Shown: one piece after another, positions 25,808 to 34,612 of the stretch
Position numbering within the stretch: position 1 is the first letter of the stretch
Layout of the letters: each line of letters starts with the position of its first letter
Source: an uncultured Bacteroidales bacterium
GTDB lineage: Bacteria > Bacteroidota > Bacteroidia > Bacteroidales > SZUA-534
DNA: 64,000 bases
NCBI GenBank assembly: GCA_902790595.1
Contig: CADASL010000001.1
Coordinates: 248,001-312,000 of the forward strand
Direction of reading: 5' to 3'
The notes under the pieces: generated by a model
What the model was told of the DNA's origin: nothing
Seen by the model: only the letters and a program-made list of their open reading frames with translations
The model's database searches: none
Program-made: the position numbers and the translations under genes

Positions 25808-26594
25808 TTTTATCTCTTTTTAATGATAACACAATGAATGTCAAGCCCAGAATCACAAACGGGATGCTCAGCCACTGCCCCATATCGAGCGTCATCGACT
25901 TCTCGAACTCGACCTGAGTCTCTTTGGTGAACTCGATGAAGAATCGGAACGAGAAGATGAGCGCCATTGCAAGGCCGAAAATGAGTCCTTTGCGCTTGGG
26001 GGCGTCGGTTTTGAAGTACATCCAGAGCAGCGTGAGCCCCATTGCAAGGTAGCCCAGCGCCTCGTATAGCTGCGACGGATGGCGCGCGAAATCCTCGCCG
26101 TTGTTCTCGAAAATGAAGCCCCACGGCTGAGTTGTCGGGCAGCCCACAATCTCTGAGTTCATCAGGTTTCCCATCCTGATAAAGAATCCCGAAAGGGCAA
26201 TCATTATGGCCAGGCGGTCGAAGAGCCAGAGCGTATCGACCTTGTATTTGTGCACAAACAGCCCCAAGGCGATGAACAGTCCGATGCCCGCGCCGTGGCT
26301 CGCAAGGCCGCCCTCCCATATTTTCAGTATCTGCAGCGGGTGGCTCAGGTAGAATTGCGGCTCGTAGAACAGACAGTGTCCAAGCCGCGCGCCAACAATG
26401 GTGCCGATGAAGAAATAGAGCAGCAGATTGTCGATATAATCGAGCTTGACGCCCTCGCGCTTGAAGATGTGCTTCATAAGGTAGTAGCCCACCACGAAAG
26501 CTATGGCGAACAGCACGCCATACCAGCGCGGCCCGAAGGTCCCAATGCTGAAGATTTCAGGCGACGGATGCCAATGAATGTAAAGTTGGTTCAT
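25794..26594 (-). CDS. lgt: Prolipoprotein diacylglyceryl transferase
   Basis: An inner-membrane enzyme that moves diacylglyceryl from phosphatidylglycerol onto the lipobox cysteine of prolipoproteins. The start at 26594 (MNQLYIHWHPSPEIFSIGTF) is chosen over 26663, since the extra 23 residues are hydrophobic but not like Lgt. About seven membrane segments are present. Signatures seen: RWYGVLFAIAFVVGYY, the catalytic-site region GARLGHCLFYEP, GGLASHGAGIG, the Lgt motif GNLMNSEIVGCPT and HPSQLYEALGY, and late FRFFIEFTKE. The 266 residues are full length. It is followed by a lipoprotein gene that overlaps by 14 bases. Confidence 0.95.
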   Translation of the reverse strand: MNQLYIHWHPSPEIFSIGTFGPRWYGVLFAIAFVVGYYLMKHIFKREGVKLDYIDNLLLYFFIGTIVGARLGHCLFYEPQFYLSHPLQILKIWEGGLASHGAGIGLFIALGLFVHKYKVDTLWLFDRLAIMIALSGFFIRMGNLMNSEIVGCPTTQPWGFIFENNGEDFARHPSQLYEALGYLAMGLTLLWMYFKTDAPKRKGLIFGLAMALIFSFRFFIEFTKETQVEFEKSMTLDMGQWLSIPFVILGLTFIVLSLKRDKNATV

Positions 26595-26659
26595 AACGAA
26601 TGATTTTGCGCAAAGTAAAACAGAAAACAGTGAAGATACAAATGCGAAAGACGGCCCTC

Positions 26660-29110
26660 TCACCTTTTAACCACCCGCCCGAACCGCACCGAGCCGCCCA
26701 TTGTGGCTCGCACAAGGTAGATGCCTTTCGGCAGATTGGCTATCGGCAGCGTGCAAATGCGCGAATCGGCCGCAATGCGCTTAACAACAATGCCTTGCGG
26801 CGAAATCAGCTCGACTGTTCCAATCGGTTCCGGGCTCGCGATTGTAACCGCATCGGCAGCGGGATTCGGGTAAACCACAAGCGGCTTTGGCATCACGCTA
26901 TCGGCTTGACCGACAGACGTGAACGTATTGCGGCGCACAAAAGGCGTTGTGCCGCGGTGCCACATTCCGCCGTAGTACTGGTTGTAGTTGAGCGCCCCAG
27001 CCCACATTCCCTTGCCGCCAGGCTCGATGCCGATGGCCGTGTACGTGTCCAAATCGGTGTAGAAATCGGCAAAATTGCTGAACGTTGCGCCGTTGTCGGT
27101 ACTGAAGGCGAGGCCGGCGCGTTTCTGACTGTTGCTGCCAACGCACACTAGCGTGTCGGTGCCCGGAATGTAGGCGAAAGATGTGGCAAAGAACTTGTTG
27201 CTTGCCGGCAGACGCTCCCACGACGAGCCGCCATCAGCAGTATAATAGGCAATGTATTTATTTGACACCAAAGCACTTACAACACCAACCTCATTGTTGC
27301 GGAATGCAAGTTTGAAATCGGTTTGGAAAGGTGTTGCGGCCACCGTCCACGTTGCGCCGCGGTCGATAGAGCGGAACAGCCGCCCCGCGCTAGTGCCGAA
27401 GAAAACCGTGTTGCCACAGACTGCGAAACTGCCAATAATGCCCGTCTCGTCGCGCTTGCTGGCCGGAATGCGCGACGATGGTACACGCGTCCACTGGTTG
27501 CCGCCGTCGGTGGTGGTGTAGATTTCGAAGTAGCCGCCGTTGGGGTCGCCAATGCAAACGCCCGTCCGGCTGTCCCAGAAATGAACGGCATTGGGGAACG
27601 CGCTCTTGCCGCTGAACGTGGCCGACGGCTGCACTGTCCACGTTTGGCCGCCATTGGTGGTATGGGCTATTTTTCCGCCTGTGAGCGTACTCGAATTGAC
27701 ACACACAAATACCGATGCCCACGCCTCAAGTGCGCTCACGGCGCTTATCGACGAAATCGTATAACTCTCATTCTTAGCAATATTGACCGTTCCGGCCTGC
27801 CACGACTCACCGCCATCGATGGTGCGGCAGAAATCCATACACTGGCCGTTGCTCTCCGATGCGTCGTATGCCGACGCCCACACCGTGAGCTCGTCAACGG
27901 CGGAAATGTTCTGTATTCCGCGGTACGACTTTTCAAATCCCGACGACTGCATTGTCCAAAGCAACGCGTTGCTGCCGACCGGACGAATGCCGATGATTGC
28001 GTCAATCTCGCGGTCGAAATGGGCGGATTCAAGAATCATCTTGTCGGGCAGGAAAAAACCGTCGTAGTCGCCGCCCCAGCCCCAGTTTATGTGCAGATAA
28101 CCATCTGTGTTATAGCCATCTACAACCCAAGCGTGACCTTCCTGGCGGCTGGTTGCGCCAGAGTAGATGACCGGCCGGCCGGCGTCAATCTCAGCCTTGA
28201 TGATTTTGAACCACTCGTCAACCGAAAAATTGGCGTAGGTGCACATTGCAATCGATTCGGAATAGCGGAAATAGTGCGGCATCGCGTAAAGCACGTCGCA
28301 GGTGTACGAGCCCGAGCCGTTTTGGGTGTACGACATATCGACGGCCACCCCCGCGTGGCGCAGCAACTGCGCTACAGCCGATTTTTCGGCGGCCGAATGT
28401 TGCCTGCTCAGTTTGTCGGGCATCAGGTCCCAATGGTAAGTGGTTGCCCCGAAATTGGCCAACTGCTGCCCTATTTCGGGATTTTCCGACGGCACGTATT
28501 TGTGCCATCCGCGCCCTGTTTCCGGCCAACGGTGATAGCGCATAATCTGCCCCATTGCCACCGCCACGCATCCGGCAAAGGTCGGGCACGAATCGTTGTA
28601 AGCGCCGCGCTGTTCCCACGCCGATGTGAGCAGCGGCCCGACGGTTATAACCGAATCGATAATCGATACTGTATCAACCACTTGCGTGGAATCAACTGTT
28701 GGTGTTGAATCGGCGCGGGCCCGCCATTTGCGAAGGTTGGCGGTCGAGCCGATGCCCGACTGACGCACTGCCGATATTTTCTGCCCATAACGGTCAAGTT
28801 GGCGCATAAGCATCTTGTTTTCAATGGGTTCGCTCGCAGGCGATGTGTGCGAAAAGCCTAAAACGGGGTTCACCGCATCGTCGGCAGAAATGATGGCAAA
28901 CCCGCCATCGGCTTGACCGAAAACATAATAAACCGTGTCGGCACCAACAGTGCCAACATAGAGCAAACTTATTGTGGATGAAGACTTTTGCGTGTTTTTG
29001 CCGAAGACATCGGCTGCGGCGGTTCGAGCCTTGTCAACGGGCACAAAACTCGCCATCAACTGATTGACAATCAATAATAAAAGAGTTGCTATTGAAAGCA
29101 ATTGTTTCAT
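26660..29110 (-). CDS. Secreted C10 (streptopain-like) cysteine peptidase with propeller repeats and T9SS sorting domain
   Basis: The start at 29110 gives a signal peptide (MKQLLSIATLLLLIVNQL). An 816-residue protein. A Spi-like propeptide (25-110, with FAIISADDAVNPVLGFS) is followed by a C10 peptidase domain with the catalytic Cys181 in TFAGCVAVAMGQIMRYHRWP and His326 in EGHAWVVDGYNTDGYLHINW. Residues 370-730 are BNR/sialidase-like beta-propeller repeats (SRDRGATWTV-type SIDRGATWTVAA, DGGSSWERLP). The end (735-816) is a T9SS type A sorting domain (VYPNPAADAVTIASP, LPKGIYLVRAT). It is probably exported, activated by cleavage and anchored at the cell surface. The propeller insertion is larger than in streptopain (398 residues). 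Confidence 0.88.
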   Translation of the reverse strand: MKQLLSIATLLLLIVNQLMASFVPVDKARTAAADVFGKNTQKSSSTISLLYVGTVGADTVYYVFGQADGGFAIISADDAVNPVLGFSHTSPASEPIENKMLMRQLDRYGQKISAVRQSGIGSTANLRKWRARADSTPTVDSTQVVDTVSIIDSVITVGPLLTSAWEQRGAYNDSCPTFAGCVAVAMGQIMRYHRWPETGRGWHKYVPSENPEIGQQLANFGATTYHWDLMPDKLSRQHSAAEKSAVAQLLRHAGVAVDMSYTQNGSGSYTCDVLYAMPHYFRYSESIAMCTYANFSVDEWFKIIKAEIDAGRPVIYSGATSRQEGHAWVVDGYNTDGYLHINWGWGGDYDGFFLPDKMILESAHFDREIDAIIGIRPVGSNALLWTMQSSGFEKSYRGIQNISAVDELTVWASAYDASESNGQCMDFCRTIDGGESWQAGTVNIAKNESYTISSISAVSALEAWASVFVCVNSSTLTGGKIAHTTNGGQTWTVQPSATFSGKSAFPNAVHFWDSRTGVCIGDPNGGYFEIYTTTDGGNQWTRVPSSRIPASKRDETGIIGSFAVCGNTVFFGTSAGRLFRSIDRGATWTVAATPFQTDFKLAFRNNEVGVVSALVSNKYIAYYTADGGSSWERLPASNKFFATSFAYIPGTDTLVCVGSNSQKRAGLAFSTDNGATFSNFADFYTDLDTYTAIGIEPGGKGMWAGALNYNQYYGGMWHRGTTPFVRRNTFTSVGQADSVMPKPLVVYPNPAADAVTIASPEPIGTVELISPQGIVVKRIAADSRICTLPIANLPKGIYLVRATMGGSVRFGRVVKR

Positions 29111-29111
29111 A

Positions 29112-30344
29112 TCATCCCCAGAAAATATATGCCACAACAATTGCCGCCACAATGCTTGCAAGGTCGGCAAGCAGGCCGCAGACCACAGCGTGGCGCGTTT
29201 TGGTGATGCTCACGCTACCAAAATAGACGGCCAGAATGTAGAACGTGGTGTCGGTTGCCCCTTGGAAACAGCACGCCAAACGGCCAGCGAACGAGTCGGC
29301 GCCCATTTGGTTCATCGTCTCAATCATCACGCCGCGCGCGCCCGAGCCGCTCAAAGGCTTCATAAACGCAGTGGGCAGGGCATCGACAAAATCGGTGTTC
29401 AAGCCAACCAGTGCAAAGAACGAGCGCAGACCGTCAATCAGGAAATCGAGCGCGCCCGAAGTGCGGAAAACGCCCACCCCGACAAGTATCGCAATCAGGT
29501 ACGGAATGATTTTGATGGCAACGCCAAACCCTTCCTTCGCACCTTCGATAAACGCTTCATATACATTCACTTTCCGTCTGATAGCCAATGCGATAAACGA
29601 AATAATCACGCAAAACAGAATGATGTTGGCAATGAGCGATGACTGCGCGTTGACTGCTTCGCGCGGCAGCGTCACAAAGTACCAAATCAGGCCGCTGATG
29701 ATGAGCGAGAAGACAGCGAAATAGCCGAGAAAAACCTTATTGAAAAGATTGATTTTCTGAAAGATGGAAACAGCCAGAATCCCGACAATCGTGCTGAAAA
29801 ACGTTGCAATCAGAATCGGAATAAAAACATCCGACGGGTCGGCGGCACCCATCTGCGCACGGTAAACCATAATGCTCACGGGTATCAGCGTCAGTCCTGA
29901 AGTGTTGAGTACCAAGAACATAATCATTGAGTTCGATGCGGTGTCTTTCTTCGGGTTCAGTTCCTGCAATTGGCTCATCGCCTTCAGTCCGAGCGGCGTG
30001 GCGGCATTGTCGATGCCGAGCATATTGGCCGCAAGATTCATCATTATTGAGCCGTTAACAGGGTGATTTTTAGGAATTTCGGGAAACAGTTTGTTGAAAA
30101 ACGGCCCCATAATGCGCGAGAAGACGTTAATCATTCCGCCCTTCTCGCCTATCCGCATCAGGCCGAGCCAGAGCGTCATCACGCCAGTCAGGCCGAGAGA
30201 GATTTCGAAGCCCGTTTTGGCCATATCGAAGGTGCTTGCCACCATTGCCGAAAAAATCTGCGTGTCGCCCAGAAAAATCAGTTTGATGAGCGCCACCACA
30301 AACGCTATCACGAAGAATGCTATCCAGATGTAGTTGAGAGCCAT
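29112..30344 (-). CDS. Nucleoside-recognition (Gate) domain membrane protein, SpmA-SpmB fusion type
   Basis: A 410-residue membrane protein with about 10 hydrophobic segments. It carries two Gate-domain halves: SLGLTGVMTLWLGLMRIGEK with NMLGIDNAATPLGLKAM (SpmA-like, 1-190) and LIAILVGVGVFRTSGALDFL with SGSGARGVMIETMNQMGADS (SpmB-like, 230-410). In Firmicutes the two halves are separate genes. In Bacteroidota they are fused, and the function, possibly nucleoside or ion transport, is unsettled. The stop is 1 base from the C10 peptidase start, so the two genes form one transcript. Confidence 0.82.
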   Translation of the reverse strand: MALNYIWIAFFVIAFVVALIKLIFLGDTQIFSAMVASTFDMAKTGFEISLGLTGVMTLWLGLMRIGEKGGMINVFSRIMGPFFNKLFPEIPKNHPVNGSIMMNLAANMLGIDNAATPLGLKAMSQLQELNPKKDTASNSMIMFLVLNTSGLTLIPVSIMVYRAQMGAADPSDVFIPILIATFFSTIVGILAVSIFQKINLFNKVFLGYFAVFSLIISGLIWYFVTLPREAVNAQSSLIANIILFCVIISFIALAIRRKVNVYEAFIEGAKEGFGVAIKIIPYLIAILVGVGVFRTSGALDFLIDGLRSFFALVGLNTDFVDALPTAFMKPLSGSGARGVMIETMNQMGADSFAGRLACCFQGATDTTFYILAVYFGSVSITKTRHAVVCGLLADLASIVAAIVVAYIFWG

Positions 30345-30432
30345 AGAATTATTTAGGATTTAGGATTTAGGATTTTTGATTTATTAATTCGGAATCAAAT
30401 GCTGTTTGGTGTTAGGTTTTGGGTGTTGGTAG

Positions 30433-30452
30433 GGACGCGATTAATCGCGTCC
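30433..30452. repeat. Perfect 20-bp palindrome (REP-like)
   Basis: GGACGCGATTAATCGCGTCC is a perfect palindrome, lying 7 bases beyond the stop codon of the TlpA-like gene. It may help end transcription. It is of the same style as 23816-23845 and 58091-58135. Confidence 0.7.
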
Positions 30453-30459
30453 GATTGTC

Positions 30460-31080
30460 TTAGTTTTCAGTTTGTGTTTCCGTTATCATCGCATCAAGTA
30501 TCGTTCTCATTTTCTGTCCGTTCCATTGTGCCATTCCGCTTTTGCGCATCAGAATGTTGCCTTCGGCGTCAATCAGGAAGGTTACGGGCAGAGTGCTTGT
30601 TGAGAGTTGCTCGGGATATTTTTTAATTGGCAGATAGACAGGCAAATTCAGATTCTTCCGCTTGACGAATTTAGCCACATCGGTGCGTTTCTCGTTGGTC
30701 ACGAAGACGAAATTCACCTTGTCGGCATAGTCGGCGTAAAGGCTGCGGAACTGCCCCATCTCGGCTAGGCACGGCGCGCACCACGATGCCCAATAATTGA
30801 TAATCGTTGGCTTGCCAGCGAAATCGGCCAGCGTGCAAGTATCGCCCCCGAGCGTGCGCAGATGCCAGTCGAGCGACGATGTGAACAGCGGAATGGGCTG
30901 CTTGAGCAGCGACGGCTGATAGACAAAAACCGTCGGTTTCAGCACCAGTGCGATGGTCGATTTCCGCGTCTGCGGAATCATAATGAAAACGGCCAGCAGC
31001 ACGATTATCAAGTCCACAGCCAGACTGAATTTCGACTTGCGGCTCAACAGATTTGTGAAGTAATTCTTGAAAAATCCCAT
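30460..31080 (-). CDS. Membrane-anchored TlpA-like thioredoxin
   Basis: The true start is at 31080 (MGFFKNYFTNLLSRKSKFS); the frame is open for 113 codons upstream but those overlap the terminator and end of the aminotransferase gene. The 206-residue product has one N-terminal membrane helix (AVDLIIVLLAVFIMIP) and a periplasmic thioredoxin domain (about 75-200) with the redox motif WASWCAPCLAEM, the cis-proline TLPVTFLIDAEG, and a TlpA-like insert. It probably reduces periplasmic disulfides, perhaps fed by the DsbD encoded elsewhere in the window. Confidence 0.87.
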   Translation of the reverse strand: MGFFKNYFTNLLSRKSKFSLAVDLIIVLLAVFIMIPQTRKSTIALVLKPTVFVYQPSLLKQPIPLFTSSLDWHLRTLGGDTCTLADFAGKPTIINYWASWCAPCLAEMGQFRSLYADYADKVNFVFVTNEKRTDVAKFVKRKNLNLPVYLPIKKYPEQLSTSTLPVTFLIDAEGNILMRKSGMAQWNGQKMRTILDAMITETQTEN

Positions 31081-31131
31081 ATACAATTTAAAAAACAGCG
31101 CAAGGTAGCAAAATTTGCGGCGCGCCGGCGA

Positions 31132-31165
31132 CAAAAAAAGCGGTCCGACTTGCGCCGAACCGCCA
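31132..31165 (-). terminator. Rho-independent terminator after the aminotransferase gene
   Basis: On the minus strand a GGCGGTTCGG...CCGACCGC-type stem is followed by TTTTTTT. It lies 25 bases past the stop at 31187 and before the TlpA-like gene. Confidence 0.8.
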
Positions 31166-31186
31166 TAACTATTAATCGAAAAGAAC

Positions 31187-32479
31187 TTACTTTCCTGACA
31201 CTTCCTTGCAAGCCGCCAGAATGCCGTCGAACATCGGGCGGATGTCTTTTTCGGCAACGGCCGAGAAGGCGATGCGGATGAGCCCGTTGATATTGATGGT
31301 GCCGATGCTGTACTTCTCGATGAGCAGCATACGAACCTTTTCGGCATCAATCCCGTCGGCGGGCTTGATGCACATAAAATAGCCCGAATTGTAAGGCAGA
31401 GCCTTGAAATACGGCGCATATTTCGGGTCGCTCAATGTGTTGCGCACGGCGTTGTAACGAGCCTGCATAATATCGAGTTTGGCTTTCTTCTCGGCTGCGT
31501 AGGTTGGCGATTCAAATGCTTGAACCAAAAGCGATTGCGAAAGATTGCTCGCATTCGAGATGTTGCCACGCACGGCGCCTGCAGTCTTGTTCTCGAGCGC
31601 TTCGTAGAGTTCTGCGTCGCCACCCTTGACGGCGTATGTGATGAATCCCACACGGAAGCCCCAAACGTAGTCTTCTTTTGTCGGACCATCGACTTTCACA
31701 GCAAGCACATTCTCGTGCAAATCAGCCAGATAAGCGAACGGCGACTGACGGTCGACACCTTCTTCGTAAACAAGTCCGAAGTAAGCATCGTCGCAGATGA
31801 CGGCGATTTTTTTGCCCTTCTCGGCTGCGTTCTTGATGGCCGCAACCAAAGCCTGCATCTCGTCGGTACGCGGCGAATAGCCAGTCGGGTTGTTCGGGAA
31901 GTTGAGCAACAGCACCTTCTTGTCGCCATCGGCCAGCAGAGCGGCAGAAAGCGACGCAACGTCCATCCTGTCGCCATCAAACAAGTTATACGGTGTGATT
32001 TTTGCGCCGTAAGCGTTGCTCAAAGCCAGATTGTAGTTGCCCCAATAAAGGTTCGGAACCAGAATTTCCTGTCCGTCGTTCAGGAACATATATCCAGCCA
32101 TACTGATGCCGTGAGTGAGTGCGCTTGTGGCGATGGGCAGACTGATGGTGATGCCCTTCAGACGCGGATTTTTCTCGGCAATCATTGCCTGCCAGCGTTT
32201 GCGGATGTCGGGACGACCGAAACTTGGTGCGTAAAGGAACGCCTTGTCGGCCGAAATGCCCAATTTCGAACTGATGCTCTCAAGGTGCATCGGTGAGCCG
32301 TCGTCTTCAATGGCCGTGCCGATGGTGGCGTTTATGCGGGTGCCTTTGGCTTCGGCGCCCTGCCCCAAAATGCCCTTCTTCGGGAAGAAAATGTTCTTGC
32401 CCCGTTCTGACAACAAATCAAATACCGCCTTGTTTTTTGCGGCGATAATCTCATTCAAGTTCTGTGCTTGCGGATTCAT
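31187..32479 (-). CDS. Class I/II (fold type I) PLP-dependent aminotransferase
   Basis: A 430-residue soluble enzyme. The family features in order are a glycine-rich region (PIATSALTHGISMAGYMF, about 115-132), the conserved Asn-Pro in NFPNNPTGYSPRTDEM (about 195-210), the PLP-pyridine Asp in VICDDAYFGLVYEEG, the Schiff-base Lys in VKVDGPTKEDYVWGFRVGF (about 265), and a C-terminal carboxylate-binding Arg in NGLIRIAFSAV. The substrate amino acid cannot be named. A likely promoter lies upstream: TAATTTTG -7 box at about 32504-32511 on the minus strand. It is separate from glsB, 152 bases away. Confidence 0.88.
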   Translation of the reverse strand: MNPQAQNLNEIIAAKNKAVFDLLSERGKNIFFPKKGILGQGAEAKGTRINATIGTAIEDDGSPMHLESISSKLGISADKAFLYAPSFGRPDIRKRWQAMIAEKNPRLKGITISLPIATSALTHGISMAGYMFLNDGQEILVPNLYWGNYNLALSNAYGAKITPYNLFDGDRMDVASLSAALLADGDKKVLLLNFPNNPTGYSPRTDEMQALVAAIKNAAEKGKKIAVICDDAYFGLVYEEGVDRQSPFAYLADLHENVLAVKVDGPTKEDYVWGFRVGFITYAVKGGDAELYEALENKTAGAVRGNISNASNLSQSLLVQAFESPTYAAEKKAKLDIMQARYNAVRNTLSDPKYAPYFKALPYNSGYFMCIKPADGIDAEKVRMLLIEKYSIGTININGLIRIAFSAVAEKDIRPMFDGILAACKEVSGK

Positions 32480-32631
32480 ACTGCGTGAATTTTATCGGGG
32501 TGCAAAATTACACGTTTTTCACGTGATTTCAATATGGGTTTTACGTAATGGAAAAATGTGCGGATTCCGTCCCCGCGCTCCTATTTTTCAATCACCCTCT
32601 CCTACAAAACCCGCACCCGCAATGCTCGCAA

Positions 32632-33711
32632 TTAAGATACCAACCCAAACTCCCTACTCGATTTTCGGAGTAAGCGTCTAATCCTGCGCCTCCGCATATT
32701 AAGCCAATGCTCAAGCGCCAGGTTTTCAACCTCATATTTGTCAAAATCCGTTTTGCGGCGCCGCTCCGATTGAAAAGCCTGAATAATGTACGCACCAATA
32801 TGGCGCCTCATCTTTTCGCGATAGACCGCATCGAAAGGAATAAGTATCCCTGTGTCTTCAATATTGTGCATCAATCGGTTAACCGCCGTACCGAACATCA
32901 TCATCTGCGAAGACGCTGAAATATAGGCGGTTACATTCGGCGGAACGTTCACCCCACGCATCCTGACAGCGGCTTTCAGCAATCTGAAGTCTTCCGCAAG
33001 GTCGTCTTTATTCACTATCAGGTTCATCAGGTCGGAATCAGAATCGGGCATTACCGATTGGTCGCTCCAGGGGCGGATAAGTTCTTCTTTATCACCGAAA
33101 TGCTTCCAAAGAAAATGGTAAATCAAATCTCTTGAAATATGGTCGTACGACGGATAAATGGTAATCTTTCCGAAGAAATACAACAGTTTGGGATTCTTCA
33201 TAATAATGGCCACAAGGCCGTCCCACAGGTTGTCGAATGCAAATATGGAATTTGCACCGTTGCGGGAACTCTGATATTCGGGTGCGACAAAATTGCGCCC
33301 GAGTTCAATGGCGTACGGCAGATAGTCGTCGATAAACTTCTGCGAAAAGCGGAATTGGTGCGAACTTGCCAGAATCGGCTGACCGCTCTCGTCAAACGCG
33401 GCTTCCGAACCCAAAAGGAATCGGTAGCCACCGATAATCGCCTCGTTGTCAGGGTCCCAGACAATCAGTTGCTTATACGGTTTTTCCATCTTATCGTACT
33501 CGTCAAGGTCTATGGCGTTGCCTGTAGAGCCACCAGCCTGACGGAATGCCACTTCGCGCAAGCGCCCGATTTCAGTAACAACGTTTGGCGAATCGTGCCA
33601 CGTGACAATGTAGAGTTCGTTGTGGCCTTTGTTCGTGTCTTGCAGTTTCTTCGATTTGGTGAGTTCAGCCTTAATCAGTTCAACTGATACGGGTTCAATA
33701 ATTGTGTCCAT
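32632..33711 (-). CDS. glsB: N-acyltransferase of the GNAT/hemolysin type, GlsB-like (glycine-lipid synthesis)
   Basis: A 359-residue enzyme of the PF13444-type acyltransferases. In Bacteroides thetaiotaomicron the related GlsB joins a 3-hydroxy fatty acyl group to the amino group of glycine. Seen here: LREVAFRQAGGSTG (acceptor loop, about 50-63), LDEYDKMEKPYKQLIVWD, IELGRNFVAPEYQ (catalytic region, about 138) and the long C-terminal basic tail RRRRIRRLLRKSSREFG. It follows glsA by 12 bases on the same strand, matching the glsA-glsB pair. It is downstream of cysH, so lipid synthesis is tied to sulfur assimilation (see findings). Confidence 0.85.
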   Translation of the reverse strand: MDTIIEPVSVELIKAELTKSKKLQDTNKGHNELYIVTWHDSPNVVTEIGRLREVAFRQAGGSTGNAIDLDEYDKMEKPYKQLIVWDPDNEAIIGGYRFLLGSEAAFDESGQPILASSHQFRFSQKFIDDYLPYAIELGRNFVAPEYQSSRNGANSIFAFDNLWDGLVAIIMKNPKLLYFFGKITIYPSYDHISRDLIYHFLWKHFGDKEELIRPWSDQSVMPDSDSDLMNLIVNKDDLAEDFRLLKAAVRMRGVNVPPNVTAYISASSQMMMFGTAVNRLMHNIEDTGILIPFDAVYREKMRRHIGAYIIQAFQSERRRKTDFDKYEVENLALEHWLNMRRRRIRRLLRKSSREFGLVS

Positions 33712-33723
33712 AATGAGAAAAAT

Positions 33724-34593
33724 TCAATCTATGCCTGACGGCCAGGGATTTGAGACAATGCCCGCCATATCAAGCATCGCTTTGTGCGCAACATCACGCA
33801 TCCGCGCGGGTTCATCCTTCCGCGACGCCTTAACATCGGGGATAATCGGGTCGCCAACGTGAATGGTGAGCAGCGGCTCGTTTTTACTGATAAACTTGCG
33901 CCAGCCAGTGCGGGGCCTGAACGAAATCATCAACGGCACTACAGGAAGCGAGTACCTGTAAGCCATATTGAATGCTCCTATTTTGAAAGGCCGAAGCGGC
34001 GCGTAGAATTTCCAACTGCAACTTTCGGGGAAAATGTGAATCCACTGCTTGGCTTTGTGCAAGTCGTCTAATGCTTGCGCGAACTTTGTAAGCCCACCGT
34101 ACTCATCGGGAATGGCTATGCCGCCAATGGCTTTCATTACGAATCCGTCTTTGCCGTTGAATGGCTGCGAGTACATTGGAATCCACGCCTTGCGGAAACG
34201 CATTGCCTGCATAACGCATATCATATCCCAACGGTGGACGTGGTTGCAGACGGTCATCACGCCGTTGGCGAGAAGTTTGCGGTTGCGACGGATTTTCTCG
34301 CGGCCTTCAATCTTAAGGCCATACCTGATTCGGTTCACGGGGAAAGCCACAGCCCAGGTAATCAGATAGATAATCAAATGTATTAATTTGAATTTCAGCG
34401 ATTTGTCGAGATATGTGTAAGTCTCGTCGAATTTAATGTCCTTGTTTTTCCCGCGTATGGGCGCCATTCTTGTGAATGGATTTTCACCAGAAAATTCCAC
34501 GTCAGGTTTTGGAACATACACACCTTCCCTAACCTCGAAATTCTTATACGCAGGGCCGTACGCCGAATAGTCCCTTAACATCAAGTTTATCAA
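33724..34593 (-). CDS. glsA: O-acyltransferase (PlsC-like), GlsA-like
   Basis: A 289-residue membrane-associated acyltransferase. The H-x4-D motif is in TVCNHVHRWDMICVMQ (about 117-123), the second motif is FPESCSWKFYAPLRPFKIGA (about 180-199, in place of FPEGTRS), and a hydrophobic segment lies at 74-93. In Bacteroides GlsA puts the second acyl chain onto the hydroxyl of the N-acyl glycine. It starts 19 bases after the cysH stop and is followed by glsB, so cysD-cysN-cysH-glsA-glsB may be one transcript. Confidence 0.85.
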   Translation of the reverse strand: MINLMLRDYSAYGPAYKNFEVREGVYVPKPDVEFSGENPFTRMAPIRGKNKDIKFDETYTYLDKSLKFKLIHLIIYLITWAVAFPVNRIRYGLKIEGREKIRRNRKLLANGVMTVCNHVHRWDMICVMQAMRFRKAWIPMYSQPFNGKDGFVMKAIGGIAIPDEYGGLTKFAQALDDLHKAKQWIHIFPESCSWKFYAPLRPFKIGAFNMAYRYSLPVVPLMISFRPRTGWRKFISKNEPLLTIHVGDPIIPDVKASRKDEPARMRDVAHKAMLDMAGIVSNPWPSGID

Positions 34594-34612
34594 ATATTTA
34601 ATTGGACTGTTA

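Noticed and set aside
27323..28708. Plus-strand 461-codon ORF across the C10 peptidase gene
   Set aside because: Antisense shadow; the catalytic motifs are on the minus strand.
31081..31419. Open extension of the TlpA-like frame
   Set aside because: It overlaps a terminator and the 3' part of the aminotransferase gene; MGFFKNYF at 31080 starts a good membrane anchor.
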